In this document: piece after piece, positions 12,933 through 21,268 of the stretch
How the letters are laid out: the number at the start of each line of letters is the position of its first letter
Position numbering within the stretch: position 1 is the stretch's first letter
DNA from: Eubacteriales bacterium
GTDB taxonomy: Bacteria; Bacillota; Clostridia; Lachnospirales; Lachnospiraceae
Reading direction: 5' to 3'
DNA length: 64,000 nucleotides
NCBI GenBank assembly: GCA_030536995.1
Contig: JAUNOY010000016.1
Span: 1-64,000 of the forward strand
The notes under the pieces: model-generated
Database searches by the model: none
Told to the model about the DNA's origin: nothing
What the model saw: only the letters and a program-made list of their open reading frames with translations
Program-made: the position numbers and the translations under genes

Positions 12933-13394
12933 TTGACCTACGAAGAATTACTAAAAGAAGCAGATTCTCTGGGGCTGATTGTGAAAGAAAAGCCCCTTCA
13001 GGGAACTGACGGAAGAATATTAAATAGACGGATTGCCATTAGAAAAGATATTCCTACCCAGACAGAAAAGTCATGCGTACTGGCTGAAGAGTTAGGACAT
13101 CACTACACCTCTTCTGGAGATATTCTCAACCAGAATATCGTAACTAATCGCAAACAGGAATTTCGGGCGAGAGTCTATGGATACAACTTGCTAATCGGGC
13201 TTAGGGGAATCATCCAAGCCTATGAAGCCGGTTGCCGAAACTTGTATGAGATGGCTGAATATTTAGAAGTAACTGAGGAATATTTAAAAGAAGCCTTGGA
13301 GTGTTATCGAAAAAAGCATGGAGTTTTTGCGGCATTAGATAACTATGCCATTTATTTCGAGCCCACTCTCGGCGTGATGAAACTTCAGAATTAA
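12933..13394 (+). CDS. ImmA/IrrE-family protein (phage induction protease-like)
   Basis: 153 residues from a TTG start at 12933, with GGAGTGATT upstream, 6 bases after the repressor stop. SCVLAEELGHHYTSSGDI near residues 48-65 is the zinc site; the classical HExxH reads EELGH here, so the first ligand is Glu instead of His. A C-terminal helical part (YEMAEYLEVTEEYLKEAL) is a MarR/ImmA-like tail. In ImmR/ImmA pairs the protease cleaves the repressor to start excision; gene order supports that role. Confidence 0.85.
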   Translation: MTYEELLKEADSLGLIVKEKPLQGTDGRILNRRIAIRKDIPTQTEKSCVLAEELGHHYTSSGDILNQNIVTNRKQEFRARVYGYNLLIGLRGIIQAYEAGCRNLYEMAEYLEVTEEYLKEALECYRKKHGVFAALDNYAIYFEPTLGVMKLQN

Positions 13395-13439
13395 TTCGCA
13401 GAAATGCGTTTTAATAAAAATACAAAGGAGAAATACAGT

Positions 13440-14618
13440 ATGAAAAAGATTTTAATGGTTTTTTTCGCACTTGGGATAATTGTCGCAATTTCAGAAAAAA
13501 ATGTACCTGTCACAATTTTATGTATTGCGATAACTATAATTTTGTATGCTTCCATAAAAAAGAAACCGAAAGAAATTAGAAATGAAACACAAACTCTGGA
13601 CACAAGTAAAGCCAAAAATGAACCCTCATTTGTTAAAAATGATGATAATTACAATCCTAAATACAAAGACTACACCATTAAATGGATGCCTAAATTTGAT
13701 TCTGTAGCAAACAATTTTATTTCGATTGATTTAGAAACCACCGGGCTTTCTCCTGTTGAAGATAGGATCATTGAGATATCTGCCGTATATTTTAATAATC
13801 AGGAGCCTGTAGCCACATTCAATACCCTTATTAACCCCGGCGTAAAAATACCCTCTTCTGCCTCCAAAATTAATCACATTACAAACAAGATGATTAAAAA
13901 TGCGCCGAATGAGCAGGAAGCAATCGACAGCCTTATGACATTTATATTCGAGTTAAATGGATTCAGCGGAAAATTTGTTGCTTACAATGCCAAATTTGAC
14001 GGAAAATTTATAGATGCTACTTTGCATAGACTTGGCATTAAAAATCGTTTTGTTTTTTTTGACTGTTATAAATTAGCTAAAGAGTTGTATAATGATGCAG
14101 CGAATTATAAATTAACAACAATCGCTAAAGAATTAGGATTGTCTACTGACGGAAGTCATAGAGCAACATTGGATGCTGAGAATTGTGGATTTGTATTAAT
14201 AGAATCTTACAAGAAAATGATTCAAGAGAAGATTGACGTATTCTCTTCTTTCACCGATTACGATAAAGTTATAATCGAGCAAATTGAAAGTGTATTAAAT
14301 AATAATCCACTATCTGTCTCCAAAGACAAAAACGGTTATCTGAGATTTTATAATAATTTAGATTTGTTTTTAATATACAGAAAAACCAAAACACTATCTT
14401 ACGTTTTGATTGATGAATATTATTGTCTTGGGCGAAACATGAATGTAACTAAAGCAGTCTCTTCCGAAAATGGATATAAGCGTTATTCTGTTTTGAAAGA
14501 TGATGATTTACTTGAAATTTCTGATTACATAAAGAAAGAGTATGAATCAGTGTCTAAAAAATGCAATAAATCGCTTTGGGAAGCTATTGATATCTATCGA
14601 ACCACTTTTGATTTCTAA
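13440..14618 (+). CDS. Membrane-anchored DEDDh 3'-5' exonuclease (DnaQ-like)
   Basis: 392 residues; ATG at 13440 follows AAAGGAG. Two hydrophobic segments lie at about residues 4-16 and 21-37, a linker follows, then a DnaQ/RNase T fold: SIDLETTGL (Exo I, D and E) near residue 98, YNAKFDGKFI (Exo II) near 184 and HRATLDAENC (Exo III with the DEDDh His) near 238. The C-terminal 120 residues are an unrecognised domain. Tethering an exonuclease to the membrane suits degradation of incoming DNA or RNA. It follows ImmA by 45 bases and may be a lysogenic accessory gene. Activity is inferred from intact motifs. Confidence 0.8.
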   Translation: MKKILMVFFALGIIVAISEKNVPVTILCIAITIILYASIKKKPKEIRNETQTLDTSKAKNEPSFVKNDDNYNPKYKDYTIKWMPKFDSVANNFISIDLETTGLSPVEDRIIEISAVYFNNQEPVATFNTLINPGVKIPSSASKINHITNKMIKNAPNEQEAIDSLMTFIFELNGFSGKFVAYNAKFDGKFIDATLHRLGIKNRFVFFDCYKLAKELYNDAANYKLTTIAKELGLSTDGSHRATLDAENCGFVLIESYKKMIQEKIDVFSSFTDYDKVIIEQIESVLNNNPLSVSKDKNGYLRFYNNLDLFLIYRKTKTLSYVLIDEYYCLGRNMNVTKAVSSENGYKRYSVLKDDDLLEISDYIKKEYESVSKKCNKSLWEAIDIYRTTFDF

Positions 14619-14622
14619 AAAA

Positions 14623-14656
14623 TAAAAAACCGCCCCTGCTTATAAAGCAAGGGCGG
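14623..14656 (-). terminator. Intrinsic terminator for the leftward 83-aa gene
   Basis: CCGCCC (14630-14635) and GGGCGG (14651-14656) with an inner TGCTT/AAGCA stem; on the minus strand a T-run (14623-14629) follows. The exonuclease gene on the plus strand has no T-run beyond the hairpin, so one-sided function is expected. Confidence 0.7.
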
Positions 14657-14669
14657 GAAGACATGCCAC

Positions 14670-14921
14670 TTATTTCGACGGATTAATAGTAATTAATATG
14701 GTTTTTTTGACATCTGCAATTCCGTTGAAATTCTCAATAGGATTGTTTTTTACAGGATGTAAATGTTCGTCGCAAAGGTACGAATAACTGAGTTTATCCA
14801 GCAAATCATACAGATTGTAGTCGGAGCACGAACCAGTTACTTTATTTCCGTCAACATCCGTAAACGAGAACTCAGCTATAATCCCTTCAGTTTTATCACC
14901 ATTGTAGTTGTATTCCTTCAC
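14670..14921 (-). CDS. Small protein (83 aa) divergent from the HEPN-like gene
   Basis: GTG start at 14921, with GAGGAGGTG 7 bases upstream. Acidic, with EGIIAEFSFTDVDGNKVTGSCSD and DLLDKLSYSYLCDEHLHPVKN; no HTH, membrane segment or nucleotidyltransferase motif. It lies head-to-head with the HEPN-like gene, with start codons 26 bases apart, so the two share one control region and could be a functional pair. No family recognised. Confidence 0.6.
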   Translation of the reverse strand: MKEYNYNGDKTEGIIAEFSFTDVDGNKVTGSCSDYNLYDLLDKLSYSYLCDEHLHPVKNNPIENFNGIADVKKTILITINPSK

Positions 14922-14946
14922 AAAAACACCTCCTCGGAGAAACCAA

Positions 14947-15582
14947 ATGAGAAAATTTGAAAATTATCAAAAAATATATCGTTACATTGCACCATTGGAT
15001 TGTAAGCACCCGGATTACAGGAAATGTCATCAAATCCAAAATTTATTTTTGTATTTTGAGAATTACTTAAATCTTACCACAAATCAATGGCGGCGTATAG
15101 CCAATAATATGGCTGAATTGAATTTACTTCCATGTTCTGGAAAGCTTGTCCAAGAAGACCTCCTCGTTCTCTTAGGAGATATTCATTTTATGTTTATTTC
15201 ATTAGAAAAGGCATATAAAATAGCTTTTCGACTTTTGTTACTGTTGGACAATAAACCTTTATATGAAGAATCACGCTCTTCTTTTCTATATACCAATATA
15301 AAGCAAATAAGGAATTGTCTGGAACACATGGACGAAAACTTGACAGATAAGGATACTAAGAATAATTATCTCATACAATCATACAGTCCATATACAAATT
15401 GGTTCTGTCAGCAATGGGGAACTATCGTAAATGACAAAATAATTCTAGGAAAATATTCTTATGAATTATCTGAAGCCTCTCTTTCCCCTGTACAGAATCT
15501 CTATGACTCAATCTTAAAACTCATTGAGGAAAAATATGTTTTACCAAATAGAGAAGTTTATGACATGATTTTTAAAAAATAA
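14947..15582 (+). CDS. HEPN-motif protein (putative ribonuclease/toxin-like)
   Basis: 211 residues; ATG at 14947 after GGAG. Entirely helical, with IKQIRNCLEHMDENL near residue 134: RNCLEH fits the RNxxxH catalytic signature of HEPN ribonucleases found in toxin and abortive-infection systems. A short Cys pair lies near the N-terminus. AT-rich compared with host genes. It shares a divergent promoter region with an 83-aa gene and lies between the exonuclease and the integrase, a common site for phage-defence cargo. The motif alone supports the call, so moderate confidence. Confidence 0.6.
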   Translation: MRKFENYQKIYRYIAPLDCKHPDYRKCHQIQNLFLYFENYLNLTTNQWRRIANNMAELNLLPCSGKLVQEDLLVLLGDIHFMFISLEKAYKIAFRLLLLLDNKPLYEESRSSFLYTNIKQIRNCLEHMDENLTDKDTKNNYLIQSYSPYTNWFCQQWGTIVNDKIILGKYSYELSEASLSPVQNLYDSILKLIEEKYVLPNREVYDMIFKK

Positions 15583-15614
15583 AAACCGCCCCAGTGTTAC
15601 CAGCACTGGAACGG
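15581..15614 (-). terminator. Hairpin with T-run on the minus strand after the HEPN gene
   Basis: CCAGTG (15591-15596)/CACTGG (15604-15609) with outer CCG/CGG; the T-run is on the minus strand. It closely parallels the hairpin at 14630, including the AAAAACCGCCCC flank. No minus-strand gene to its right is visible, so its role is unclear. Confidence 0.5.
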
Positions 15615-15625
15615 CTTAACATATA

Positions 15626-15715
15626 TCCGAAGATATACTCTCTTTAGCAAAGTTATTGTATCATCTTCGGAGCAGCCATGCAATCGGAACATATTTTCGA
15701 TGGCTGTTATTTTTA
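15626..15715 (+). promoter_or_regulatory. Structured integrase leader with terminator
   Basis: TCCGAAGAT (15626-15634) pairs with ATCTTCGGA (15663-15671), and CAGCCAT (15673-15679) with ATGGCTG (15700-15706) followed by TTATTTTTA. The second hairpin is an intrinsic terminator 30 bases before the integrase start. This looks like a small RNA or attenuator controlling integrase expression. Confidence 0.6.
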
Positions 15716-15744
15716 TACTCAAAAATAGAAAGGAAGATGATTTT

Positions 15745-16920
15745 ATGGCAAGAAAGAAAGCACGCAAGAAATACCCGCGGCTTCCATCAGGTTTCGGAAC
15801 TATCCGTTATCTGGGGGAGAATCGGCGAAACTGTTATGCCGTCCACCCTCCAGCTGAAATTGATGCTCTGGGGAATGTAAAGCGTCCTGCTGCCCTGTGC
15901 TACACAGACGACTGGATAAAAGGCTTTACGGTCCTGACTGCCTATAAGGCCGGCACGTACACGCCGGGAATGGAGCGAGAATTGGAGGTCGCGGAAACCA
16001 GTGACGCAGATGTGCTGGTGCAGCGTATTCTTGCAGACTATTCCACAATCAAGGGTATTGAGGACAAGCATCCAGAGATTAAGGAGCTGACGTTTGCTGA
16101 GGTATATGAGAAATTCTATAAATGGAAATTTGAAGAGAGAAAAGGCGTCAAATTATCAAAATCTAGTCAAAATAGTTATAGAACCGCTTTCAAAAATTCC
16201 AAAGCAATTCACAATCGTCCATTCGCATCTCTTAAACATGAAGATTTGCAAAAAATTGTTGACGATTGCCCTCTAAAACACTCCAGTGTAGAACTTATAG
16301 TAAACCTATTTAAACAAATGTACAAATACGCTATCATGTACGAAATATGCACGGAAAACAAGGCACAGTACGTTACAGTCAATCGTCCGGAAGACGATGT
16401 GAGCGGAAGACCATTTTCAGACGAGGAGTTAAAAACGCTTTGGAATCGCAAAGACGATGAGGATGTGCAAATGGTACTGATTATGTGCTACAGCGGGTTT
16501 CGAATTTCCGCTTACCGCTCTCTTTATGTCAATCTGGAAGAAAAATACTTTCAGGGCGGTGTCAAAACTGCTGCTGGAAAAAACCGAATCGTACCAATTC
16601 ATTCATCTATCCTCCCTTTTGTGAGCAGCAGAATAGAAAAATACGGCATGATGATTCCTGTTACCGAAAACACTTACAGAAATAAGTTTTTCACAGAATT
16701 GATGAATAGACTGAATATCCTCGGAACTCCTCCGCACACCCCTCACGATTGCAGACACACATTCTCTGCGCTGTGCGAAAAGTATTCCGTAAGAGAGAAT
16801 GACCGAAAAAGAATGCTTGGACACAGCTTTGGCGCTGACATCACAAATGAGGTGTATGGTCATCGCTCTCTGGAAGATCTGCGGACGGAAATTGAAAAGA
16901 TACAGATTCCTGATTTGTGA
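15745..16920 (+). CDS. int: Tyrosine recombinase integrase
   Basis: 391 residues; ATG at 15745 (MARKKARKKYPRLPSG) follows AAAGGAAG. An N-terminal arm-binding part is followed by a SAM-like core-binding domain (about 105-200) and a catalytic domain with all residues: SGFRISAY (Arg), GGVKTAAGK (Lys), HDCRHTF (HxxR), MLGHSF (His) and NEVYGH (nucleophile Tyr). It integrates and excises the element at att sites. Reads out of the element toward 17 kb, the usual place for int next to attR. Confidence 0.95.
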   Translation: MARKKARKKYPRLPSGFGTIRYLGENRRNCYAVHPPAEIDALGNVKRPAALCYTDDWIKGFTVLTAYKAGTYTPGMERELEVAETSDADVLVQRILADYSTIKGIEDKHPEIKELTFAEVYEKFYKWKFEERKGVKLSKSSQNSYRTAFKNSKAIHNRPFASLKHEDLQKIVDDCPLKHSSVELIVNLFKQMYKYAIMYEICTENKAQYVTVNRPEDDVSGRPFSDEELKTLWNRKDDEDVQMVLIMCYSGFRISAYRSLYVNLEEKYFQGGVKTAAGKNRIVPIHSSILPFVSSRIEKYGMMIPVTENTYRNKFFTELMNRLNILGTPPHTPHDCRHTFSALCEKYSVRENDRKRMLGHSFGADITNEVYGHRSLEDLRTEIEKIQIPDL

Positions 16921-17308
16921 CTATTTGTGACTAATCAACCCCAAATATCATTTAAAAAGTCACAACAATTTTGAATACCAAAAGCCCGAAAACCCTTGTA
17001 AATACTGCGTTTCCCGCGTATTTACTGGATTTTTATAGTTTTATTCTTTTTAAGAATTTCTTATTTTTTCGTTTATACAGACTTTAGAGTAAGTTTACAA
17101 TATATTTTTAAATCTGTCTATTCATAAGGTAACTCCGAAAAAAGATTCGTGAATTCCAGCATATAATATAATTTTTTGTACTTTTTGTGTTTTTCTATAG
17201 AAAAATCAAAAAAATTATGGTAAAATCAGGCAGTATTACAATACAATATCGTACATACTCTGTAAGATGTACAGAAAACTTTACTAAGTAAAAAGGAGGC
17301 GTAATTCT
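16921..17308. other. Gene-free junction (388 bp) holding the probable attR
   Basis: No credible coding frame on either strand. AT-rich. Contains the inverted repeat at 16998-17025. Host sequence probably starts between there and the secreted-protein gene at 17309; a promoter for that gene is not clear. No tRNA sequence is present here, so integration was not at a tRNA gene on this side. Confidence 0.6.
16998..17025. repeat. Inverted repeat, candidate attR core or integrase site
   Basis: GTAAATAC-T-GCG (16998-17009) pairs with CGC-GTATTTAC (17015-17025), 11-bp arms with one bulged base and a TTTCC-type loop, 78 bases after the integrase stop. Core-type sites of tyrosine integrases are short inverted repeats of this size. 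Without attL the exact core cannot be shown. Confidence 0.45.
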
Positions 17309-19009
17309 ATGAATCAGAAATTCAAAAAATTTACTGCAATTTCCCTGACAGCCTTGTTAGGACTTACTGCTGCACCTGCTTCAGCTTTTGCTCAGAGTTT
17401 CACGGAAATCGAACAGCCTGCTCTCACAAATGCAATCTCCGCTCTTGCTCAGCAGTACGCACAGAGTTTTGAGGAATTCGAAGCCCTGCAGTCCGGCATC
17501 CATGAGGAAATGACTTTTACACTGGACGACGCCGGACGTTCTCTTCTCGGCATTTTAGTCCCTGTGGATATTTCCTGGTTTAAAGACGTACGTCTCTCTG
17601 CCGATATTTCTATGGAAGAAAGCGCCCAGTTCATGACTGCCGGCGTTTATATGAACGACACGAAGATTTGTACGCTGGAATATTTCTTTGATCTGGAAAA
17701 TCTGGAAATCTATATGAGGATTCCTGAGCTTCGGGAAGGTTATATCAAAGTAGATTACGAAGAAACTCTGAAACAGCAGAAAGCAATGCTGGAACAGCAA
17801 CGACAGGCTCTGGAAGAAAGCGGCGAAGTCAGTCAGGCTGCAGAAGATGCTTTGGAATCTATGGAGAATTCCTCATTTTCAGATCCGGCATTCATAAAAG
17901 AATATATGAAGTTTCTGACCAATCTTCCGGAATATATGCCGGAAGCAGCTACTGCAGAAAATATTCTCAACAAATATTCCTCCATTCTCTTTGACCATAT
18001 AGAGAATACAGAAGCTTCCGAATCAGAAACTCTGGATATTGCCGGTGCCTCTGAAGAATGTACTGTATATGAAGGAATTCTTTCCCAGACAAATGCAAGG
18101 TCATTCCTGAAGGAGGTTGTGGAAACTGCCAAATCCGATGAGGAAATAAAAGAAATCCTTGATAAGCTGGATGAAAGCCTCTATCAGAACTTCATGGATG
18201 CCCTCGATGAAACATCCGAAAATTTAAGTGAAGAGCTTGAAGACGACGGTTCCCATATTTCTGCAAAAGTATGGATTACAGAGGACAATACGGTTGTAGG
18301 ACGTTCCCTTACTCTGAATGATACAGATGAAAGCATCCCGATTTACGACTGGAAGAGAATCACAGATGGAAGCAACGTACAAAGCTCTCTGGCTATCGGT
18401 CCTGAGGATGAAGGTTTCAGTATCAGCGGCAAGGGAATCATTAAAAACGGTATTCTTTCCGGACAGTGGCTCCTCAAAACCTCTTCCGGAGACTATGATA
18501 CGGAAAGCGGCGAGACTCCTGCTCCGACAGACTGGATCACGATTAATGTAAACAGCTATGATACAACTGCTCTCAAAAAAGGCTGTTTCAAAGGAAGCTA
18601 CAGCTTCGGATTACCTTCTGTTTTGAGCGCAGATGCAACCCCTGAAGAAAACGCAGCAAACAATCCTCTTGCCAGCTTCCAGCTTCTTCTTGATATTGAT
18701 TCAGACAGAGATCATGGAAATGTTTCGCTCAGCCTTACAAACGAGGACGTTTCCCTTGGCAGCATCAATGTTGGGGCAAACCTTGGCGTTACCGTGGAAA
18801 AACCTGATTTCGCAGACCTTACAAATGTATACGACAGTATGGATGAAGCAGCTATGAATGAATATATGTCAGGAATTACTCTTGACACCATTTTAAACAA
18901 TCTGGTAGAATCAGGTATGCCCGAGGAGCTTCTTATGCAGCTTCTCACAGGCGGTACAGCAGAAGAAGCTCTGCCGGAAGCGGAGATGAATCCGGAGACA
19001 GCTTCCTGA
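17309..19009 (+). CDS. Secreted protein of unknown function (566 aa)
   Basis: Sec signal peptide at residues 1-28 (KKF core, LLGLTAAPASAFA, cleavage near AFA-QS). No lipobox. The mature part is acidic, with a helical region about 150-190 (EETLKQQKAMLEQQRQALEES), a beta-rich C-terminal half and no cell-wall anchor. Resembles large extracytoplasmic proteins of Lachnospiraceae annotated as DUF6583, which is a tentative match. AAAAGGAGGCG precedes the ATG. First host gene beyond the prophage; 54 bases before the MATE gene, possibly co-transcribed. Confidence 0.8.
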   Translation: MNQKFKKFTAISLTALLGLTAAPASAFAQSFTEIEQPALTNAISALAQQYAQSFEEFEALQSGIHEEMTFTLDDAGRSLLGILVPVDISWFKDVRLSADISMEESAQFMTAGVYMNDTKICTLEYFFDLENLEIYMRIPELREGYIKVDYEETLKQQKAMLEQQRQALEESGEVSQAAEDALESMENSSFSDPAFIKEYMKFLTNLPEYMPEAATAENILNKYSSILFDHIENTEASESETLDIAGASEECTVYEGILSQTNARSFLKEVVETAKSDEEIKEILDKLDESLYQNFMDALDETSENLSEELEDDGSHISAKVWITEDNTVVGRSLTLNDTDESIPIYDWKRITDGSNVQSSLAIGPEDEGFSISGKGIIKNGILSGQWLLKTSSGDYDTESGETPAPTDWITINVNSYDTTALKKGCFKGSYSFGLPSVLSADATPEENAANNPLASFQLLLDIDSDRDHGNVSLSLTNEDVSLGSINVGANLGVTVEKPDFADLTNVYDSMDEAAMNEYMSGITLDTILNNLVESGMPEELLMQLLTGGTAEEALPEAEMNPETAS

Positions 19010-19063
19010 GACTTCTAGGCTGTTTCACATGAATATTACTAAGAAATAAGGAACTGAACACAA

Positions 19064-20434
19064 ATGAAAATGAAAACTGATCTGGGAGCGGACTCTGTCC
19101 GTTCCCTTGTTTTGCGGCTGGCAATCCCGGCAATGATTGCCCAATTCGTCAATGTTTTATACAGCATTATCGACCGTATGTATATCGGTCACATCCCGGG
19201 AGACGGCGCTTTGGCGCTGGCAGGCGTAGGCGTCTGCGGTCCTATTGTTACTCTCCTCTCCTCTTTTGGAACTCTGGTCGGGCTGGGCGGCTCCATCCTC
19301 ATGGGTATCCGCCTTGGTGAAAAAAATTATCAGAAAGCGCGGAAGATTCTTTCCAACTCCTTCCTGCTTTTGTGTTTTTTCTCCCTCATCCTCACAGTGA
19401 GCTTCCTTCTTTCCAAGGATGCTCTGCTGATGTGGTTTGGAGCAAGTAAGGAAACTTTCAAATACGCGAATACCTATATGACCATTTATACAGCAGGCAC
19501 TTTTTTTGCACTGATGGCAGCCGGACTTAATTACTTTATCAACAGTCAGGGTTTCCCGCTTTTCGGTATGGCAACTGTACTTATCGGAGCTGTCACAAAT
19601 ATCATTCTGGACCCCGTATTTATTTTCGGCTTCCATATGAATGTGGCAGGCGCGGCAATTGCCACTGTCATCTCCCAGATGGCTTCCTGTGCCTTCGCCC
19701 TGTGGTTCCTCTTTGGCAAAAGAGTTCCTGTAAAAATCACCTTCGGGCAGTACAGTATCAGGCAGATGGTTCAGATCATTTACCTTGGTCTTTCCCCTTT
19801 CCTGATTCTTGCAACAGACAGCCTGATACTGATTGTAATGAATTCCGTACTCCAGAAATACGGCGGCCCTTCCCAGGGCGATATGCTCATCACCTGCGCT
19901 ACCATCGCGCAGAGCTATCTGCTTTTGATTACCTCGCCTATGATTGGAATCAGCGGCGGTACTCAGGCAATCTTAAGCTATAACTACGGAGCAAGACAGT
20001 CAGCCCGTGTAAAATCTGCAGAGAAACATATCCTGCTTCTCATGCTTGCTTTCACAACAGTTATGTTCCTGATTTCCCGGTTTGCTCCTCAGTATTTCGT
20101 CCGTCTGTTTACCTCAGACCCGAAATACATGGATTTTTCCATCTGGGCAATCAAGACCTACACTCTTATGATCATTCCACTGAGCTTTCAATATGTTTTC
20201 GTGGATGGTCTTACAGCGCTGGAACGTACAAAAACAGCCCTTGGACTTTCTGTTTTCCGAAAGTCTCTGTATGTAATCTGTACAATCCTGCTTCCGTATT
20301 TCTTCACTGCCCAGTCTGCTTTCTACGCAGAACCGATCAGTGATGTAGTCAGCGCCACTTTATCCACGGTTGTTTTTCTTCTGGTAATCAATAAGCATCT
20401 CTCCAGAAGGGAAAACTTTATCTCCGCCCCGTAA
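19064..20434 (+). CDS. MATE family efflux transporter
   Basis: 456 residues with about 12 hydrophobic segments in the 6+6 arrangement of MATE/MatE proteins. Starts LVLRLAIPAMIAQFVNVLYSIIDRMYIG, the standard MATE opening; ISGGTQAILSYNYGAR in the second half is the equivalent repeat. Exports drugs or metabolites using Na+ or H+ gradients; substrate not predictable. Ends before a strong bidirectional terminator. Confidence 0.93.
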   Translation: MKMKTDLGADSVRSLVLRLAIPAMIAQFVNVLYSIIDRMYIGHIPGDGALALAGVGVCGPIVTLLSSFGTLVGLGGSILMGIRLGEKNYQKARKILSNSFLLLCFFSLILTVSFLLSKDALLMWFGASKETFKYANTYMTIYTAGTFFALMAAGLNYFINSQGFPLFGMATVLIGAVTNIILDPVFIFGFHMNVAGAAIATVISQMASCAFALWFLFGKRVPVKITFGQYSIRQMVQIIYLGLSPFLILATDSLILIVMNSVLQKYGGPSQGDMLITCATIAQSYLLLITSPMIGISGGTQAILSYNYGARQSARVKSAEKHILLLMLAFTTVMFLISRFAPQYFVRLFTSDPKYMDFSIWAIKTYTLMIIPLSFQYVFVDGLTALERTKTALGLSVFRKSLYVICTILLPYFFTAQSAFYAEPISDVVSATLSTVVFLLVINKHLSRRENFISAP

Positions 20435-20452
20435 TTATTTTAACCTCATAAC

Positions 20453-20499
20453 AAAAACAGCCTATATAAATCAGTTCATGATTTATATAGGCTGTTTTT
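20453..20499. terminator. Bidirectional intrinsic terminator
   Basis: A-run, a perfect 16-bp stem (CAGCCTATATAAATCA ... TGATTTATATAGGCTG), 5-nt loop, T-run (20495-20499). Lies between the convergent MATE gene and the gene at 20515. Confidence 0.93.
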
Positions 20500-20514
20500 A
20501 TAACTTTACTATCT

Positions 20515-21240
20515 TTATTCTCTTTCCACCAAAGACGCAATCCACTTCGCAGCATTCTCTGTATTTTCTGCACTGGCAGGTACTGCCAGACAGATTGGCT
20601 GATACCTCAGACCAAATTCCTCGTCCAGAGAAGTTTCTGTTCCAAGTACAATATAATCACCTTTCAGTCGGTCGCCAAGAGCAGCTTTCGTTTCTTCATC
20701 CAGAATATTCTCCAGATTATCAAAAATCCCTGAACTGTTTGCTCTCTCATAAAGACTCTCCGGGAAAATCAGAACATCAATTCCTCTTGCCTGAATCTGC
20801 GTGGAATATGCCATCTGCGCATAATAATCAAACTCTGTTCCATCCACTCCTGTCGTCAGATTACCCGCAATTTCAACAGAGCTGTATTCATCTCCTTCAC
20901 AGCCCAGAATCTTTTTTATTTCTTCCGTAACAGGTTCCGCCTCCGTCATAGCTGAGTTCACGGCGGAAATTGCCAGTACTGTTTCTATCTGAAGATTATG
21001 ATACCAGTCCACTCCGAATTTGGCAACAAGAATCAGGGCAAGCACAGCCACCATTGTTGATTTATAATACATCCAGATATATTCCAGTTTCTTTTTAAAT
21101 CCCATTCCCTTAATCTTCTCTTTTTCAAGAAGACGGCGTTCCTTCCTTGAAAGATCCGCCCCAAGAGACTGCTCCGGATTCAGCACACTGGAATCGTGGT
21201 CGTCCTCCGGTTTATTTAAGCCTTCCATTTCTATTCTCAT
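20515..21240 (-). CDS. Membrane-anchored extracytoplasmic protein (241 aa), unknown
   Basis: About 60 charged cytoplasmic residues (DLSRKERRLLEKEKIKGMGFKKKLEY), one TM segment (about 61-77, MVAVLALILVAKFGV) and a 165-residue outer domain with alternating beta/alpha character. The outer part (GIDVLIFPESLYERANSSGIFDNLENIL) resembles substrate-binding lobes, but no family is recognised. Such N-in single-TM proteins are common in Lachnospiraceae. 28 bases downstream of sufB. Confidence 0.75.
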   Translation of the reverse strand: MRIEMEGLNKPEDDHDSSVLNPEQSLGADLSRKERRLLEKEKIKGMGFKKKLEYIWMYYKSTMVAVLALILVAKFGVDWYHNLQIETVLAISAVNSAMTEAEPVTEEIKKILGCEGDEYSSVEIAGNLTTGVDGTEFDYYAQMAYSTQIQARGIDVLIFPESLYERANSSGIFDNLENILDEETKAALGDRLKGDYIVLGTETSLDEEFGLRYQPICLAVPASAENTENAAKWIASLVERE

Positions 21241-21268
21241 ATTCTAATCCTCTGTGCGTCTGAGTTTC

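Larger units (their letters stand above)
1..17030. mobile_element. Right-hand part of an integrated temperate element (prophage-like)
   Basis: Seen: many overlapping tiny genes in one leftward operon, phage families (YopX, DUF551, HNH-like, excisionase-like HTH), a rolling-circle Rep, divergent Cro/CI-type repressors, an ImmA-like protein and a tyrosine integrase reading outward at the right edge. Ordinary host genes begin at 17309. No terminase, capsid or tail gene is visible, so the structural half, if present, lies left of position 1. The right boundary is set only by the end of the integrase and an inverted repeat at 16998-17025, so it is approximate. A non-phage integrative element with rolling-circle replication is the alternative. 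Confidence 0.85.

Noticed and set aside
13391..13615. 74-residue hydrophobic minus-strand frame
   Set aside because: It is the antisense image of the two TM segments of the exonuclease; no ribosome binding site.
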